From NCBI GenBank assembly GCA_964650465.1, contig CAZYTA010000005.1, forward strand, positions 1 to 64,000: a stretch of 64,000 bases of DNA, read 5' to 3'. The position numbers and the translations under genes are program-made. This document shows positions 34,911 through 43,530 of the stretch, piece after piece. Each line of letters begins with the position of its first letter. The first letter of the stretch is position 1. The notes beneath the pieces were generated by a model. The model ran no database searches. It was given only the letters and a program-made list of their open reading frames with translations, and was not told the DNA's origin. Origin of the DNA: RGIG6353 sp964650465 (GTDB lineage Bacteria > Bacillota > Clostridia > Oscillospirales > SIG627).

Positions 34911-36486
34911 AGTAATTGGCTATAAATTCTTTTCCGAAAGCAAGCAGTTCCTTTGCTGACATATAATTATAGAGTCCCAAGCCTGTGCTTTGCCTATAAA
35001 GAATTTTATTAATACCCTTTATAAAATACATTCCGCCTGCAACAGTCGCTTTCAGTTTCATATCTTTAAGACTTACAAGGACACATTCTCCGTTGTTTTC
35101 ATATTCAGTAATAAAAAGAGTGTCGCTGTCGGCAAATGTAACTGTAGAGGAGTTGCTTAATTCAAAGCCAAGGTCAACAGAATTTCCCTCACTGTCATAA
35201 ACTATTCCTGACGAGTCAAAGCTTATAGTTACATTTTTGTATTCAAAGGGCTGTAATGCGGTATTTTCAGTGTTACCGTTGAGATATTCGCCCTTGTTGA
35301 TTAATACACCGTTTTCGATGACAGCATAGCTGTCATTTCCTATTATCTGCCATTTGTCTGAATAAACTATTCTCTTAATTTCAAAATCGGTTTGAATCTT
35401 TGTAAAAGTATGGTTGTCAAGATTGTACAATATTAAATAATTGCTTCTATTACCGTCTTTGTATTCATAGGTTCCCAGTGCAAGAATATTTTCGTTGCTT
35501 GCTATTGCAGTGGGAAATTTTTCTTCAATGGCAAGCTTCTCGTGAATATCATATGAAACATTAAACAGAAGGTCTACCGTATCGGAATTTTTTGCCGCTG
35601 TTGCAAGTCTGCCCTGAGCATAGGCAATAGCTTTTTGTTCTTCGTTAAATTTATAGGAGTCGGATAGTCTCAGAATATCTCCTTCGGGAAATAAAGGGCT
35701 GTTTGCTTTGTTGGAAAACAAATTTCCCGATGTAGTGAACAGCTTTTCGCACGCTAATATTACGGCTCCGTTCCCCGGATGGCAAGAAAGAATTTTGCTG
35801 TCAAGAGTTGTTTCAAATACTTTTTCACCTGTTATTCTGTCAAAAGCTGTCAGTGTGTCGCCGTTGGCAACTATAATGCTGTCATATTCCGCAATTTTTC
35901 CCTCGGTGTTGTACATTTCGTGAGTTAATTGAAAAATATTAAGATACCCGTCTTTTATTTCTATATCAGCCTTCCATTCTCCGTTTGTGACTTTGTTGTC
36001 AACAATAACATAATAAATTCCGTCATACTCACATCCGCACAAAGCATTTTCATATAACTTTGTCCACGGTGTTGGTGAAGAGGTGAGGTCTGATTCTTCA
36101 AAAAGAAACTCACCTTTTGGAGCAGTTTTTATAATTTCGGCTTTGATATAATCAATTAGATGTGTGCCAAGACTGTCAGAGACGGTAAGGTATTTACCGT
36201 CAGCGGATATTTTTATGTCTTCAATTTCTCCGTTAAATGTCATCGATTTTGTTAACAGCCTGTCAGCAAAATTATATGCTCCTGTTACATCGGCAATGAT
36301 TCGCTGAGCGTCGGTATTTTCATGCGCTTTCAGAGCAGTTTCAAGAGAACGAAGCAGGTCGCCGCTTTCATAAACAGTCACTGCTTCGGCTGCAATTGCA
36401 TCGGTGTCGGGTATTTCTTCTTTTTTTCTCTCCGCACAGGAGGTAAGCATTAAAATTAAAAAACATACTGTAATAAGTTTTTTCAT
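34909..36486 (-). CDS. Predicted lipoprotein with beta-propeller-like repeats
   Basis: A 525-residue exported lipoprotein. The signal MKKLITVCFLILMLTSC has a lipobox ending at Cys17. The mature part has a helical segment (about 20-90) and then many short beta-strand blocks such as KISADGKYLTVSD, YDSIIVANGDTLTAFDRITG and ILALGTYEYKDG that suggest a WD40 or quinoprotein-type propeller. I recognise no specific family. It overlaps the radical SAM gene by four bases (ATGA) and is the last gene of the cysteine operon. Its stop codon is shared with dispersed element copy 5. Confidence 0.75.
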   Translation of the reverse strand: MKKLITVCFLILMLTSCAERKKEEIPDTDAIAAEAVTVYESGDLLRSLETALKAHENTDAQRIIADVTGAYNFADRLLTKSMTFNGEIEDIKISADGKYLTVSDSLGTHLIDYIKAEIIKTAPKGEFLFEESDLTSSPTPWTKLYENALCGCEYDGIYYVIVDNKVTNGEWKADIEIKDGYLNIFQLTHEMYNTEGKIAEYDSIIVANGDTLTAFDRITGEKVFETTLDSKILSCHPGNGAVILACEKLFTTSGNLFSNKANSPLFPEGDILRLSDSYKFNEEQKAIAYAQGRLATAAKNSDTVDLLFNVSYDIHEKLAIEEKFPTAIASNENILALGTYEYKDGNRSNYLILYNLDNHTFTKIQTDFEIKRIVYSDKWQIIGNDSYAVIENGVLINKGEYLNGNTENTALQPFEYKNVTISFDSSGIVYDSEGNSVDLGFELSNSSTVTFADSDTLFITEYENNGECVLVSLKDMKLKATVAGGMYFIKGINKILYRQSTGLGLYNYMSAKELLAFGKEFIANY

Positions 36487-37451
36487 TGGAAAATCCCTGT
36501 TATTTTTACTTTTGTACCCAATTCTTTTTCAAGAGTAATAATGTTTGACTTTTTCTGACCGATGTACTGTGACAAAAGCTTTTGCGGTACGGAAAAAGTT
36601 ATAATTCCGTTTTCTGGTGAGGTGTTCTTTGCTGTGTTTCGAAGCTCGTCAAGACGGACTCTTGACAGTATCATTTCCCCGATGGCATCGTGGTATTCTC
36701 CGGCAAGTACCTCATCGGAATGTAATCCCTCGGTTGATTGAAGTCCTATTCGTATAACATCAACACCGTTTTTTTCAAAAACTTTGTAAACATTCGCTCC
36801 ACGCTCAATTGTTTCTTCAATTGACAGAGGCTTGTATTCGCCGCTTTCCCACAGACAGGCAAGAGCTGTACCCTTAAATGTAACTGTGGGATATATCCTT
36901 GCAGAGCTTACAAAACGGCTTATTTCCTCAGCTGTGAATATCTCGTCCTCTGAAGTAGAGCCATACATTCCCGTCATCATTTGTCCGGTCAACTCAAATC
37001 CGCGTTGTGTTATCATTTCCATTGCCTGACGTGAAGTGTCTGCGGTATGGCCACGTCGGTTTAAAGAAAGAACCCTGTCGTTCATTGACTGTATGCCCAG
37101 TTCAATATTCTTAACATTGTATTTTTCAAGTATGTCGAGAATTTCGGTATTGATATAGTCGGGTCTTGTTGACAGCCTGACAGAGCTGACACTCCCTTTA
37201 GCAATATATTTGTTGGCTATTTCCAGTAGCTGTATCATTAGAGACCGTTCTATTCCGGTAAAGCTTCCGCCGAAAAATGCTATCTGAGGCACTCTTGACG
37301 AAAGTGTCTTGAGTGCCTCTTCAATTTCCTTTTCGACTGCTTCAAGTCTGAATTCGGCTTTGCCCGAAATGGTACGCTGGTTGCAGAAAACACAGTCATT
37401 GGGACAGCCTATATGCGGAACAAAAACGGGGATGTTTGCGTGGCGCTTCAT
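36483..37451 (-). CDS. Radical SAM protein (Elp3-like catalytic domain)
   Basis: A 322-residue radical SAM enzyme. The iron-sulphur motif is CPNDCVFC near residue 17, followed by IAFFGGSFTGI, VRLSTRPDYI and NIELGIQSMNDRVLSLNRRG, all typical of the Elp3/COG1243 radical SAM core. The acetyltransferase half of true Elp3 is missing. Many Firmicutes carry this short form; its substrate is not known. ATG 37451 overlaps the cysS stop codon (ATGA), so translation is probably coupled. A longer start at 37463 would lie in cysS. Confidence 0.88.
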   Translation of the reverse strand: MKRHANIPVFVPHIGCPNDCVFCNQRTISGKAEFRLEAVEKEIEEALKTLSSRVPQIAFFGGSFTGIERSLMIQLLEIANKYIAKGSVSSVRLSTRPDYINTEILDILEKYNVKNIELGIQSMNDRVLSLNRRGHTADTSRQAMEMITQRGFELTGQMMTGMYGSTSEDEIFTAEEISRFVSSARIYPTVTFKGTALACLWESGEYKPLSIEETIERGANVYKVFEKNGVDVIRIGLQSTEGLHSDEVLAGEYHDAIGEMILSRVRLDELRNTAKNTSPENGIITFSVPQKLLSQYIGQKKSNIITLEKELGTKVKITGIFQ

Positions 37452-38836
37452 GCTCGCTTCCACTTAGTGCCGCTGGGAGTATCTTCAAGAAGAATGCCCT
37501 TTGCCTTCAATTCTTCACGTATCTCGTCGGCTCTTGCATAATTTTTTGATTTTTTAGCTTGAAGTCTTTCTTCTATAAGTGCATCTATCCATGCGCTGTC
37601 CTCGTCATCTTCGGGTACAAGGAAGCCCATAAGTCCCACAAGCTCCTTATAAATAGCGTATATTGCTTCAAGGTCGGCTTTTGAGAGCTCTCCTGCAACA
37701 AGCGTGTTGATAGCTCTTATCATCTCGAATATAGCGGAAATACCGTCTGCAGTATTAAAATCATCATCCATTGCTTCGATGAATTTTTCTCTGTATTGAC
37801 CGAGTGCGTTTATGTCGTCTGATTTTGTGAGCTCATCTCCTGTGGCGGATTTAAGAGCATATTTTATCGCATTCTCGCAATTGTACATTCTCTCAAGAGA
37901 AGCCTTTGACTGCTCAAGAATGTCTGCAGAGAAGTTGATGGGACTTCTGTACTGTGCCGAAACAAGGAAGAAACGTATAGCGGGGTAGCCGTATTTAGCT
38001 GCTGCATCTCTTACGGTAAAGAAGTTGCCGAGAGATTTTGACATCTTCTTGTTGTCAACGTTGATATATCCGTTGTGGATGAAGGTACGGCAGAAGGGAA
38101 CACCGAAGGCTGCTTCCGACTGTGCCACTTCGTTTTCGTGGTGAGGAAAGGTAAGGTCCTGTCCTCCGCCGTGAAGGTCTATTGTCTTACCGAGGAATTT
38201 GTCTACCATTGCCGAGCATTCTATATGCCAGCCGGGTCTGCCTTTGCCCCAGGGAGAATCCCACCAAGGCTCTCCTTCCTTGTACGCCTTCCAGAGAGCA
38301 AAGTCAAGGGGATCCTTTTTAACATCGTTTACATCTATGCGTGCGCCGCTTTCAAGGTCATCAACATCGAAGCCGCCAAGCTTACCGTAGCCCTTGAACT
38401 TACGTGCAGAAAAATAAACGTCTCCGTTGTCGGCAGGATATGCATAGCCCTTGTCAACAAGAATTTTGATTATCTCTATAATCTCTGCCATATTATCTGT
38501 TGCTCTGGGGTGGAAGGTGGCAGGTGTTATTCCCAAGCCCTTTGCATCCGTGAAGTATTCGGCTATATACTTGTCCGCAACCTCCTTGACAGTTGTGCCT
38601 TCTTCGTTAGCACGCTTTATCATTTTGTCGTCTATGTCGGTGAAATTCTGAACAAATGTTACCTTGTTTCCTCTGTATTCAAGATAGCGTCTGAGAAGGT
38701 CAAATACCACAAAGCATCTTGCGTTACCTACGTGGAAGAAGTTATACACGGTAGGACCGCAGGCATACATCCTGACGGTATTGTCTTTGAATTCCATTTC
38801 TTCTTTTTTCTTTGTAAGCGAATTATAAAATCTCAT
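37448..38836 (-). CDS. cysS: Cysteine--tRNA ligase
   Basis: A 462-residue class I synthetase charging tRNA-Cys. The signature HVGNA (HIGH type) is near residue 36 with the zinc ligand in YACGPTVY, the WHIECS and HHENE zinc lines are in the middle, and KMSKSLGNF (KMSKS) is near residue 267. The C-terminal SAKKSKNYARADEIREEL line is family-typical. Length is normal. It follows cysE by 17 bases in an operon controlled by the Cys T-box at 40011-40190. Confidence 0.98.
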   Translation of the reverse strand: MRFYNSLTKKKEEMEFKDNTVRMYACGPTVYNFFHVGNARCFVVFDLLRRYLEYRGNKVTFVQNFTDIDDKMIKRANEEGTTVKEVADKYIAEYFTDAKGLGITPATFHPRATDNMAEIIEIIKILVDKGYAYPADNGDVYFSARKFKGYGKLGGFDVDDLESGARIDVNDVKKDPLDFALWKAYKEGEPWWDSPWGKGRPGWHIECSAMVDKFLGKTIDLHGGGQDLTFPHHENEVAQSEAAFGVPFCRTFIHNGYINVDNKKMSKSLGNFFTVRDAAAKYGYPAIRFFLVSAQYRSPINFSADILEQSKASLERMYNCENAIKYALKSATGDELTKSDDINALGQYREKFIEAMDDDFNTADGISAIFEMIRAINTLVAGELSKADLEAIYAIYKELVGLMGFLVPEDDEDSAWIDALIEERLQAKKSKNYARADEIREELKAKGILLEDTPSGTKWKRA

Positions 38837-38853
38837 ATTTATTCTCCTTATTG

Positions 38854-39486
38854 TCAGTTATTATTTTCAAGCTCTTCTATTTTTGCCTTCAGTTTGTCAA
38901 GCTCGGCTTGCATACGGCAGAATTGCTGTGCTACAGGGTCGGGAATATGTACCTGGTCAAGGTCTGCAGGCTTTTCTCCTGCACATCTTACAACTCTTGC
39001 AGGTGCACCTACCGCTGTACAATCGGGCGGTATCTCGGTCAATACAACCGAGCCTGCAGCTATTTTCGCTCTGTCTCCCACCTTAAAGGGACCCAAAACC
39101 TTTGCGCCTGCACCTACAAGCACTCCGTCACCAAGTGTTGGGTGTCTTTTTCCTGTATCTTTACCAGTACCGCCAAGAGTTACGCCTTGGTAAAGGGTAC
39201 ATTCGTCGCCAATTTCCGCTGTTTCGCCTATAACTACTCCCGAGCCGTGGTCGATAAAAAGACCTCTGCCTATAGTAGCCCCAGGATGTATTTCAATGCC
39301 TGTAAAAAATCTGCCAAGCTGTGAAATAAGGCGGGCTATAAAAAACAGCTTATGTTTGTAAAAGAAATTACCGATTCTATAGTATATTAATGCGTGAAAA
39401 CCCGAATACAGAAAAAATATTTCAAAAACATTTCTTGCTGCAGGGTCACGCTTCTTGATGGAACGAAGATCGTCTAATATTTTCAT
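38854..39486 (-). CDS. cysE: Serine O-acetyltransferase
   Basis: A 210-residue short-form (Bacillus-type) serine acetyltransferase making O-acetylserine for cysteine synthesis. The C-terminal left-handed beta helix carries hexapeptide repeats: IHPGATIGRGLFIDHGSG, VIGETAEIGDECTLYQGVTL, GGTGKDTGKRHPTLGDGVLV and GAGAKVLGPF. The catalytic His/Asp region is IDHGSG. I set the start at ATG 39486 (MKILDDLRSIKKRD) because CGAAAGG precedes it; the frame is open further upstream through A/T repeats, but that part is not protein-like. It is co-transcribed with cysS. Confidence 0.96.
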   Translation of the reverse strand: MKILDDLRSIKKRDPAARNVFEIFFLYSGFHALIYYRIGNFFYKHKLFFIARLISQLGRFFTGIEIHPGATIGRGLFIDHGSGVVIGETAEIGDECTLYQGVTLGGTGKDTGKRHPTLGDGVLVGAGAKVLGPFKVGDRAKIAAGSVVLTEIPPDCTAVGAPARVVRCAGEKPADLDQVHIPDPVAQQFCRMQAELDKLKAKIEELENNN

Positions 39487-39505
39487 AGTAGTAAACCTTT
39501 CGGAA

Positions 39506-39538
39506 AAATTGAGAATTGAAAAATGAGAATTGAAAATT
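39506..39538 (-). repeat. A/T tandem repeat flanking the four-helix-bundle gene, 3' side
   Basis: Plus strand AAATTGAGAATTGAAAAATG then AGAATTGAAAATT, a run of AATTGA(G/A)A units. Similar runs are at 217-241 and 39979-40002; the last lies on the other side of the same gene. Confidence 0.6.
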
Positions 39539-39580
39539 ATGGTTGATTTCCTGTACGGAAATCTTCGATTAATTATATTC

Positions 39581-39934
39581 TTAGTAAGAATTGTTACTTT
39601 TGCTGCTCTTGATAATACACACAAGTATTCTTTTTAATTCTAAACAATCCTTTTTTATGGAGTTACTTTCATGCGCATTCAAATATTCTGTTTCAGAAAG
39701 AAGATTTAACCAATACTCTGTTTCAGCAGCTTCCTTTAATGCAATGTTCATTTTTGCAATAAAATCTGCCCTGCTTTGTCCCTGTAATGCTTCGGCTATA
39801 TTTGCGCCTATGCTTGTTCCGCTTCTTAATAGCTGATTTGACATCACAAATTCTTTCTTTTCCTTTTGCAGATACCGATGCAGCAACACTATTCTTTTTG
39901 AAAAATTATAAGATTTAGTTTCAATTACATTCAT
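39581..39934 (-). CDS. Four-helix bundle protein (S23/IVS-type)
   Basis: A 117-residue all-helical protein of the S23 intervening-sequence family: YNFSKRIVLLHRYLQKEKKE, FVMSNQLLRSGTSIGANIAE, ALQGQSRADFIAKMNIALKE, AAETEYWLNLLSET. The SNQLLRSGTSIGANIAEA core is diagnostic. These proteins are found inside 23S rRNA intervening sequences and as free-standing genes; function is unknown. Here it lies between the Cys T-box and cysE, with A/T tandem repeats on both sides and no good ribosome site, which suggests a late insertion into the cysteine operon. Confidence 0.88.
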   Translation of the reverse strand: MNVIETKSYNFSKRIVLLHRYLQKEKKEFVMSNQLLRSGTSIGANIAEALQGQSRADFIAKMNIALKEAAETEYWLNLLSETEYLNAHESNSIKKDCLELKRILVCIIKSSKSNNSY

Positions 39935-39978
39935 TTTATCTGATTCAACTAAAGGGTTTCGATAGAAAACCTACCTTA

Positions 39979-40002
39979 ATTTTCAATTTTCAATTCCTAA
40001 TT
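39979..40002 (-). repeat. A/T tandem repeat flanking the four-helix-bundle gene, 5' side
   Basis: Plus strand ATTTTCAATTTTCAATTCC then TAATT, the inverted form of the units at 39506-39538. It lies directly downstream of the T-box terminator. Confidence 0.55.
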
Positions 40003-40190
40003 AAAAAGGCAACAGCGCCTCTTACCAAAGAGGCGCTGTTTGCGCGGTTCCACTCTTATTTATAACTCAAAAGGCTCGGCTTTTATTGCGGACGCACCTT
40101 CACGGAATATTACTTGAATGCTCGCACCTACCGCATTTTCTCTGAAAGCTTTTCTTCCGTTACTCTTTCCGCACCGAAAAGTATTAAATT
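40002..40190 (-). promoter_or_regulatory. T-box riboswitch, cysteine-specific
   Basis: The minus-strand leader has the hallmark T-box AAGAGTGGAACCGCG (40057-40043) followed by the terminator AACAGCGCCTCTT...AAGAGGCGCTGTT (40040-40011) and a T-run. Stem I is visible: TGCGGA (40173-40168) pairs with TCCGCA (40092-40087), and ACGGAA (40160-40155) pairs with TTCCGT (40107-40102). Between them lies the specifier loop, with AGTA on the 5' side and GAAGGTGCG on the 3' side. The codon in register is TGC (40096-40094), cysteine. Uncharged tRNA-Cys should stabilise the antiterminator and turn on the four-helix gene, cysE, cysS and genes beyond. Confidence 0.95.
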
Positions 40191-40197
40191 CAAGGTA

Positions 40198-40226
40198 ATT
40201 GTATCACAAAAAAACCAAAAGGTCAA
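40198..40226 (-). promoter_or_regulatory. Promoter of the Cys T-box operon
   Basis: On the minus strand, -35 TTGACC (40226-40221), 17-base spacer, -10 TACAAT (40203-40198). The -35 box includes the stop codon of the upstream M16 peptidase gene (40225-40223). Confidence 0.85.
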
Positions 40227-41485
40227 GATAAAAATATATCTTTGATTATCTTTACTGCCGTTTCCGGGTTTCTGTGCTTTGCTGAAACGGTAAGATTGGA
40301 CTGCTTGAATATATTTTTCGCAGTTTTGGCAACCTCTTCTGCCGTTACTGCCGAATAAGCCTTCTTTCTGTCCTCTAATGTATTATATTCAAAACCCAGT
40401 ATATGTGATTCCCATGCTTTATTCCAGTTAAGATTTTCGGAATCATCAAGAATAAACTCGCAATTATCTGTATATGGTACCTTTGACAGCGAAAGCTCTT
40501 CATCACTTACTCCCTCGGCAACCTCATTGAAAATTTTCCATACTGCACTGAGAGCAGGCGCAAAATCCGATGCTGATGTCTCAAAGGAAAGAGACAGAGA
40601 CCCAAGGTTACGGTACTCGTCAAGATTTGCATCAAAGCTGTAGACATAACCGTTTTTTTCTGACAGCTCCAAGAAAATTTTCGAGGTATCTCCCTGAAAA
40701 AGTATATCATAGACGATGTCTCGGGCAGGCTTTTGTGTAGCTGTACAATCCACATCAAAGGCAAGCTTAACCTTGCAGTAATCTGCTCGCTTCACTGTTA
40801 TGTCCGGCTGTCTGTTGAAAAATCTTTCGGGCTTCCGGGCAGTGTTATCTCTCCTGTTTCCTTGTGGCAGAGAAATTTTTGATAAACCTTTTGTTAAAAG
40901 GTTAAGCTGACCTTCATCAAAAGCGCCTGTCAGATAAAAAAACACATTTTCACGGCAAAGAAGCTGAACAGCAAACTCGGACAGTTTTTTTACGGTTACC
41001 TTTGATACTTTTCCCACGGTACCTGTTATTGTTTCAGCAAGCCCCGTACCCTCCCATACTGCTTTTTGGCTCATGGCATCGACAGAAGAGCGGTAGGTGT
41101 CCTCTCGTATTTCACGTTTTACACGCTCTTTTTCGGCATTCAGCTCATCTGCTGATATTTCAAAGGGGGACAGTGCCAGCAAAAGAATGTTTACTGCCTT
41201 TTCAAAATGCTTTGGAGAACCCTGTACTGATATTTGTACAAGCTCATTGTAGGTAGCACCCGATAGAGTCAGCCCGTGACGGTCAAGCTCTTTGTAAAGT
41301 GTACCGCCCATTATATGATTTATGTTTCTGAATATTGCGTGCTCGAAAAGGTGTGACATCCCTGCATTTTCAGCTCCGTCATAAAGAGGGCCTGCAGGAA
41401 CATACAGTGACAAAGTAAAGCTGTGGACTGCAGTATAAAGGGAATACAAACGTATTCCCGATACAGTAGTTAATTTTTCTTGCAT
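40223..41485 (-). CDS. M16 family zinc peptidase
   Basis: A 420-residue insulinase-type peptidase. The inverted zinc motif HLFEH (HxxEH) is near residue 45, with the third ligand Glu in NAEKERVKREIRED about 75 residues later, so the catalytic site is complete. The C-terminal half has the usual inactive M16 domain with YVYSFDANLDEYRNLGSLSL. M16 enzymes process peptides or small proteins; in Firmicutes many occur as pairs, but only one copy is here. GGAG precedes ATG 41485. A half copy of the dispersed element is in the spacer after pgsA, upstream of this gene. Confidence 0.92.
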   Translation of the reverse strand: MQEKLTTVSGIRLYSLYTAVHSFTLSLYVPAGPLYDGAENAGMSHLFEHAIFRNINHIMGGTLYKELDRHGLTLSGATYNELVQISVQGSPKHFEKAVNILLLALSPFEISADELNAEKERVKREIREDTYRSSVDAMSQKAVWEGTGLAETITGTVGKVSKVTVKKLSEFAVQLLCRENVFFYLTGAFDEGQLNLLTKGLSKISLPQGNRRDNTARKPERFFNRQPDITVKRADYCKVKLAFDVDCTATQKPARDIVYDILFQGDTSKIFLELSEKNGYVYSFDANLDEYRNLGSLSLSFETSASDFAPALSAVWKIFNEVAEGVSDEELSLSKVPYTDNCEFILDDSENLNWNKAWESHILGFEYNTLEDRKKAYSAVTAEEVAKTAKNIFKQSNLTVSAKHRNPETAVKIIKDIFLS

Positions 41486-41554
41486 TATAAAACTCCAAAT
41501 AAATTGAAAATCTCATAGGAATTTATTCAAAATCAGTTTCGCTGCATTTTTAAC

Positions 41555-41601
41555 CTATTGGAAATTGTACGAAAACAACCTCGCTGTTTTACTTTGTTGG
41601 G
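41555..41601 (-). repeat. Dispersed leader element, half copy forming the end of pgsA
   Basis: On the minus strand: CCCAACAAAGTAAAACAGCG, AGGTTGTTTTCG, then TACAATTTCCAATAG, matching copy 5 through its tail and the last part of its middle region. The reading frame of pgsA runs into it: the final residues Asp-Pro-Thr-Lys and the TAA stop are read from the repeat. The head is absent. Downstream lies the M16 peptidase gene. Confidence 0.75.
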
Positions 41602-42164
41602 TCTATATACTTCCAATATGCTTTGAGATAGTTTATTCCCGACCAGAGTGTAAGGACTGCGGTTGCAATCATTCCCACGTAGGAAAGATAATAGTAATCC
41701 CAGATAACATGCTCGATAAGAAATACAACTATCGATATTGATTGAGTCATTGTTTTGCACTTTCCAAGCCAGTTTGCGGGAACCACTATGCCCTCACCTG
41801 ACACAACAAGGCGGATAGAAGTTATTGCGAGCTCACGGAAGATTACTATGATGGACACCCATACCATATACGGTCTGAGTGCTTCGTTCACTACAGTTAT
41901 TGCAACAAGTGTACCTATTACCATAAATTTGTCTGCTACGGGGTCCATGAATTTTCCGAAATCTGTAATGAGATTGTATTTGCGTGCTATCTTTCCGTCG
42001 ATGAAATCTGTTACGGCTGTAAGGATGAATAAAACGGTAGGAATAATTCCGTAAAGCAACTCGTTGTTACCCGTTAATGAGGGATAGAGAATAAACACCA
42101 TTACAATGGGAACTAAAATCATTCTTAAAATAGTAAGCTTGTTGGGGAGGTTGATTTTACTCAT
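41589..42164 (-). CDS. pgsA: CDP-diacylglycerol--glycerol-3-phosphate 3-phosphatidyltransferase
   Basis: A 191-residue membrane enzyme of phosphatidylglycerol synthesis. The CDP-alcohol phosphotransferase motif is complete: D-FI-DG-KI-AR, then G-KFM-D-PVA-D (residues about 54-76). About five membrane segments and the opening NLPNKLTILRMILVPI are typical. It joins CDP-diacylglycerol to glycerol-3-phosphate. GAAAGG precedes ATG 42164. The last four codons lie in a repeat element. It follows rimO by 32 bases. Confidence 0.96.
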   Translation of the reverse strand: MSKINLPNKLTILRMILVPIVMVFILYPSLTGNNELLYGIIPTVLFILTAVTDFIDGKIARKYNLITDFGKFMDPVADKFMVIGTLVAITVVNEALRPYMVWVSIIVIFRELAITSIRLVVSGEGIVVPANWLGKCKTMTQSISIVVFLIEHVIWDYYYLSYVGMIATAVLTLWSGINYLKAYWKYIDPTK

Positions 42165-42196
42165 AATTGAAATCCTTTCAAATTTGTATTTTCAAA

Positions 42197-43525
42197 TTAC
42201 TTTTGCCTTCCTATCAAATCGTAGTCGAGAGTACCTGTTATTTCTACTTCCACGAACTCGCCTTCCTGAAGTCTGCGTTTGGCACTGAAGTATACCTTGC
42301 CGTCGATTTCGGGTGCATCCGCTTCGCTTCTGCCATAATAAGTCTCTCCCACGGGGTCATAGCCTTCGCAAAGGACGGTTAAGGTCTTTCCTACGGTTTT
42401 TTCGTTGTTTTCCGCATGTATTCTGTATTGAGCCTCCATTATGCGGTCGCAACGCTTTTGCCTTTGCTTTTCAGAAACCTGAACCATGCTGTAAGCAGGT
42501 GTATTTTCTTCTCTTGAATAAGGGAAAGCGCCCAATCTTTCAAAGCGAGTTTCCTTAATATAGTCAAGAAGCTCAACAGCCTCTTCTGAGGTTTCTGTAG
42601 GGAAGCCCGTAATAACGGTAGTACGGATTGTAATATCGGGCATTGCCTCTCTCAGTCTTTTGATTGCACTTTTGATAATGTCCGAGCCGCCGTGTCTGTT
42701 CATTACAGAAAGCACTCTGTCATTTATGTGCTGGATAGGCATATCTATGTATTTTGCAACATTATCGAATTTTGCCATTACCGAAATAAGCTCGTCTGTT
42801 ATCTTGTCGGGATAACAGTACAGAAGTCTTATCCATTTAAAATTAAGCCCTTCTTCTGTGCAAAGTCTTTCCAACAGGTCTGACAGCATATATCTGCCCG
42901 ACAGGTCAAGTCCGTAGCGTGTTGTGTCCTGAGCTACCAGACAAAGCTCTCTTACACCCAAGTCAAAAAGGGTATGAGCTTCTGCAATTATATCTTCCAT
43001 ATCACGGCTTCTGAAGCGTCCTCTGATGTCGGGAATGGAGCAATACGCACAGCGGTTGTCACAGCCCTCGGCTATTTTAAGATATGCGGTATATTCGGGA
43101 GTGGTTACAACTCTGTCACCGCCAAAGGCAAGGTTTTCAGTAGGGGCGGTAGATATGAATTTTTCTCCCCGATATGCGGCTTCTACAGCCTCGCATATTT
43201 TGCCCTCGTCACCCGCTGACAGTATTGCATCTACCTCGGGCAGAGATTTTTCGATATCCTTTGCGTATCTTGTTGCAAGACAGCCTGTGACTACAATGCC
43301 CTTCAGGTCGTGATGCTCCTTGAGATACGCTACGTCCAGTATTGATTCTATTGCTTCCTCTTTTGCACTTTGTATGAATGCACAGGTATTTATCACCATT
43401 ACATCGGCATAAATGTCCTCTTCCACCAGCTCGTAACCTTTTTCATTCAGAAGCCCCAGCATTACCTCGGTATCGCAGGTGTTTTTGGGACAGCCAAGAG
43501 AAAGGAAGCCTACCTTAATACTCAT
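42197..43525 (-). CDS. rimO: Ribosomal protein S12 methylthiotransferase RimO
   Basis: A 442-residue radical SAM methylthiotransferase modifying an Asp of ribosomal protein S12. The N-terminal UPF0004 domain has its cluster cysteines at 11, 48 and 82 (LGCPKNTCDTE, INTCAF, TGCLATRY). The radical SAM cysteines are at 155, 159 and 162 (CDNRCAYC). A C-terminal TRAM domain ends the protein. The C-P-K-N start separates it from MiaB. AAAGG precedes ATG 43525. It follows recX by five bases. Confidence 0.97.
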   Translation of the reverse strand: MSIKVGFLSLGCPKNTCDTEVMLGLLNEKGYELVEEDIYADVMVINTCAFIQSAKEEAIESILDVAYLKEHHDLKGIVVTGCLATRYAKDIEKSLPEVDAILSAGDEGKICEAVEAAYRGEKFISTAPTENLAFGGDRVVTTPEYTAYLKIAEGCDNRCAYCSIPDIRGRFRSRDMEDIIAEAHTLFDLGVRELCLVAQDTTRYGLDLSGRYMLSDLLERLCTEEGLNFKWIRLLYCYPDKITDELISVMAKFDNVAKYIDMPIQHINDRVLSVMNRHGGSDIIKSAIKRLREAMPDITIRTTVITGFPTETSEEAVELLDYIKETRFERLGAFPYSREENTPAYSMVQVSEKQRQKRCDRIMEAQYRIHAENNEKTVGKTLTVLCEGYDPVGETYYGRSEADAPEIDGKVYFSAKRRLQEGEFVEVEITGTLDYDLIGRQK

Positions 43526-43530
43526 ATGTT

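Noticed and set aside
38075..39193. A 372-codon open frame on the plus strand across cysS and cysE
   Set aside because: It is antisense to two certain genes, the product has a biased Cys/Tyr/Val composition typical of antisense frames, and no ribosome site is present.
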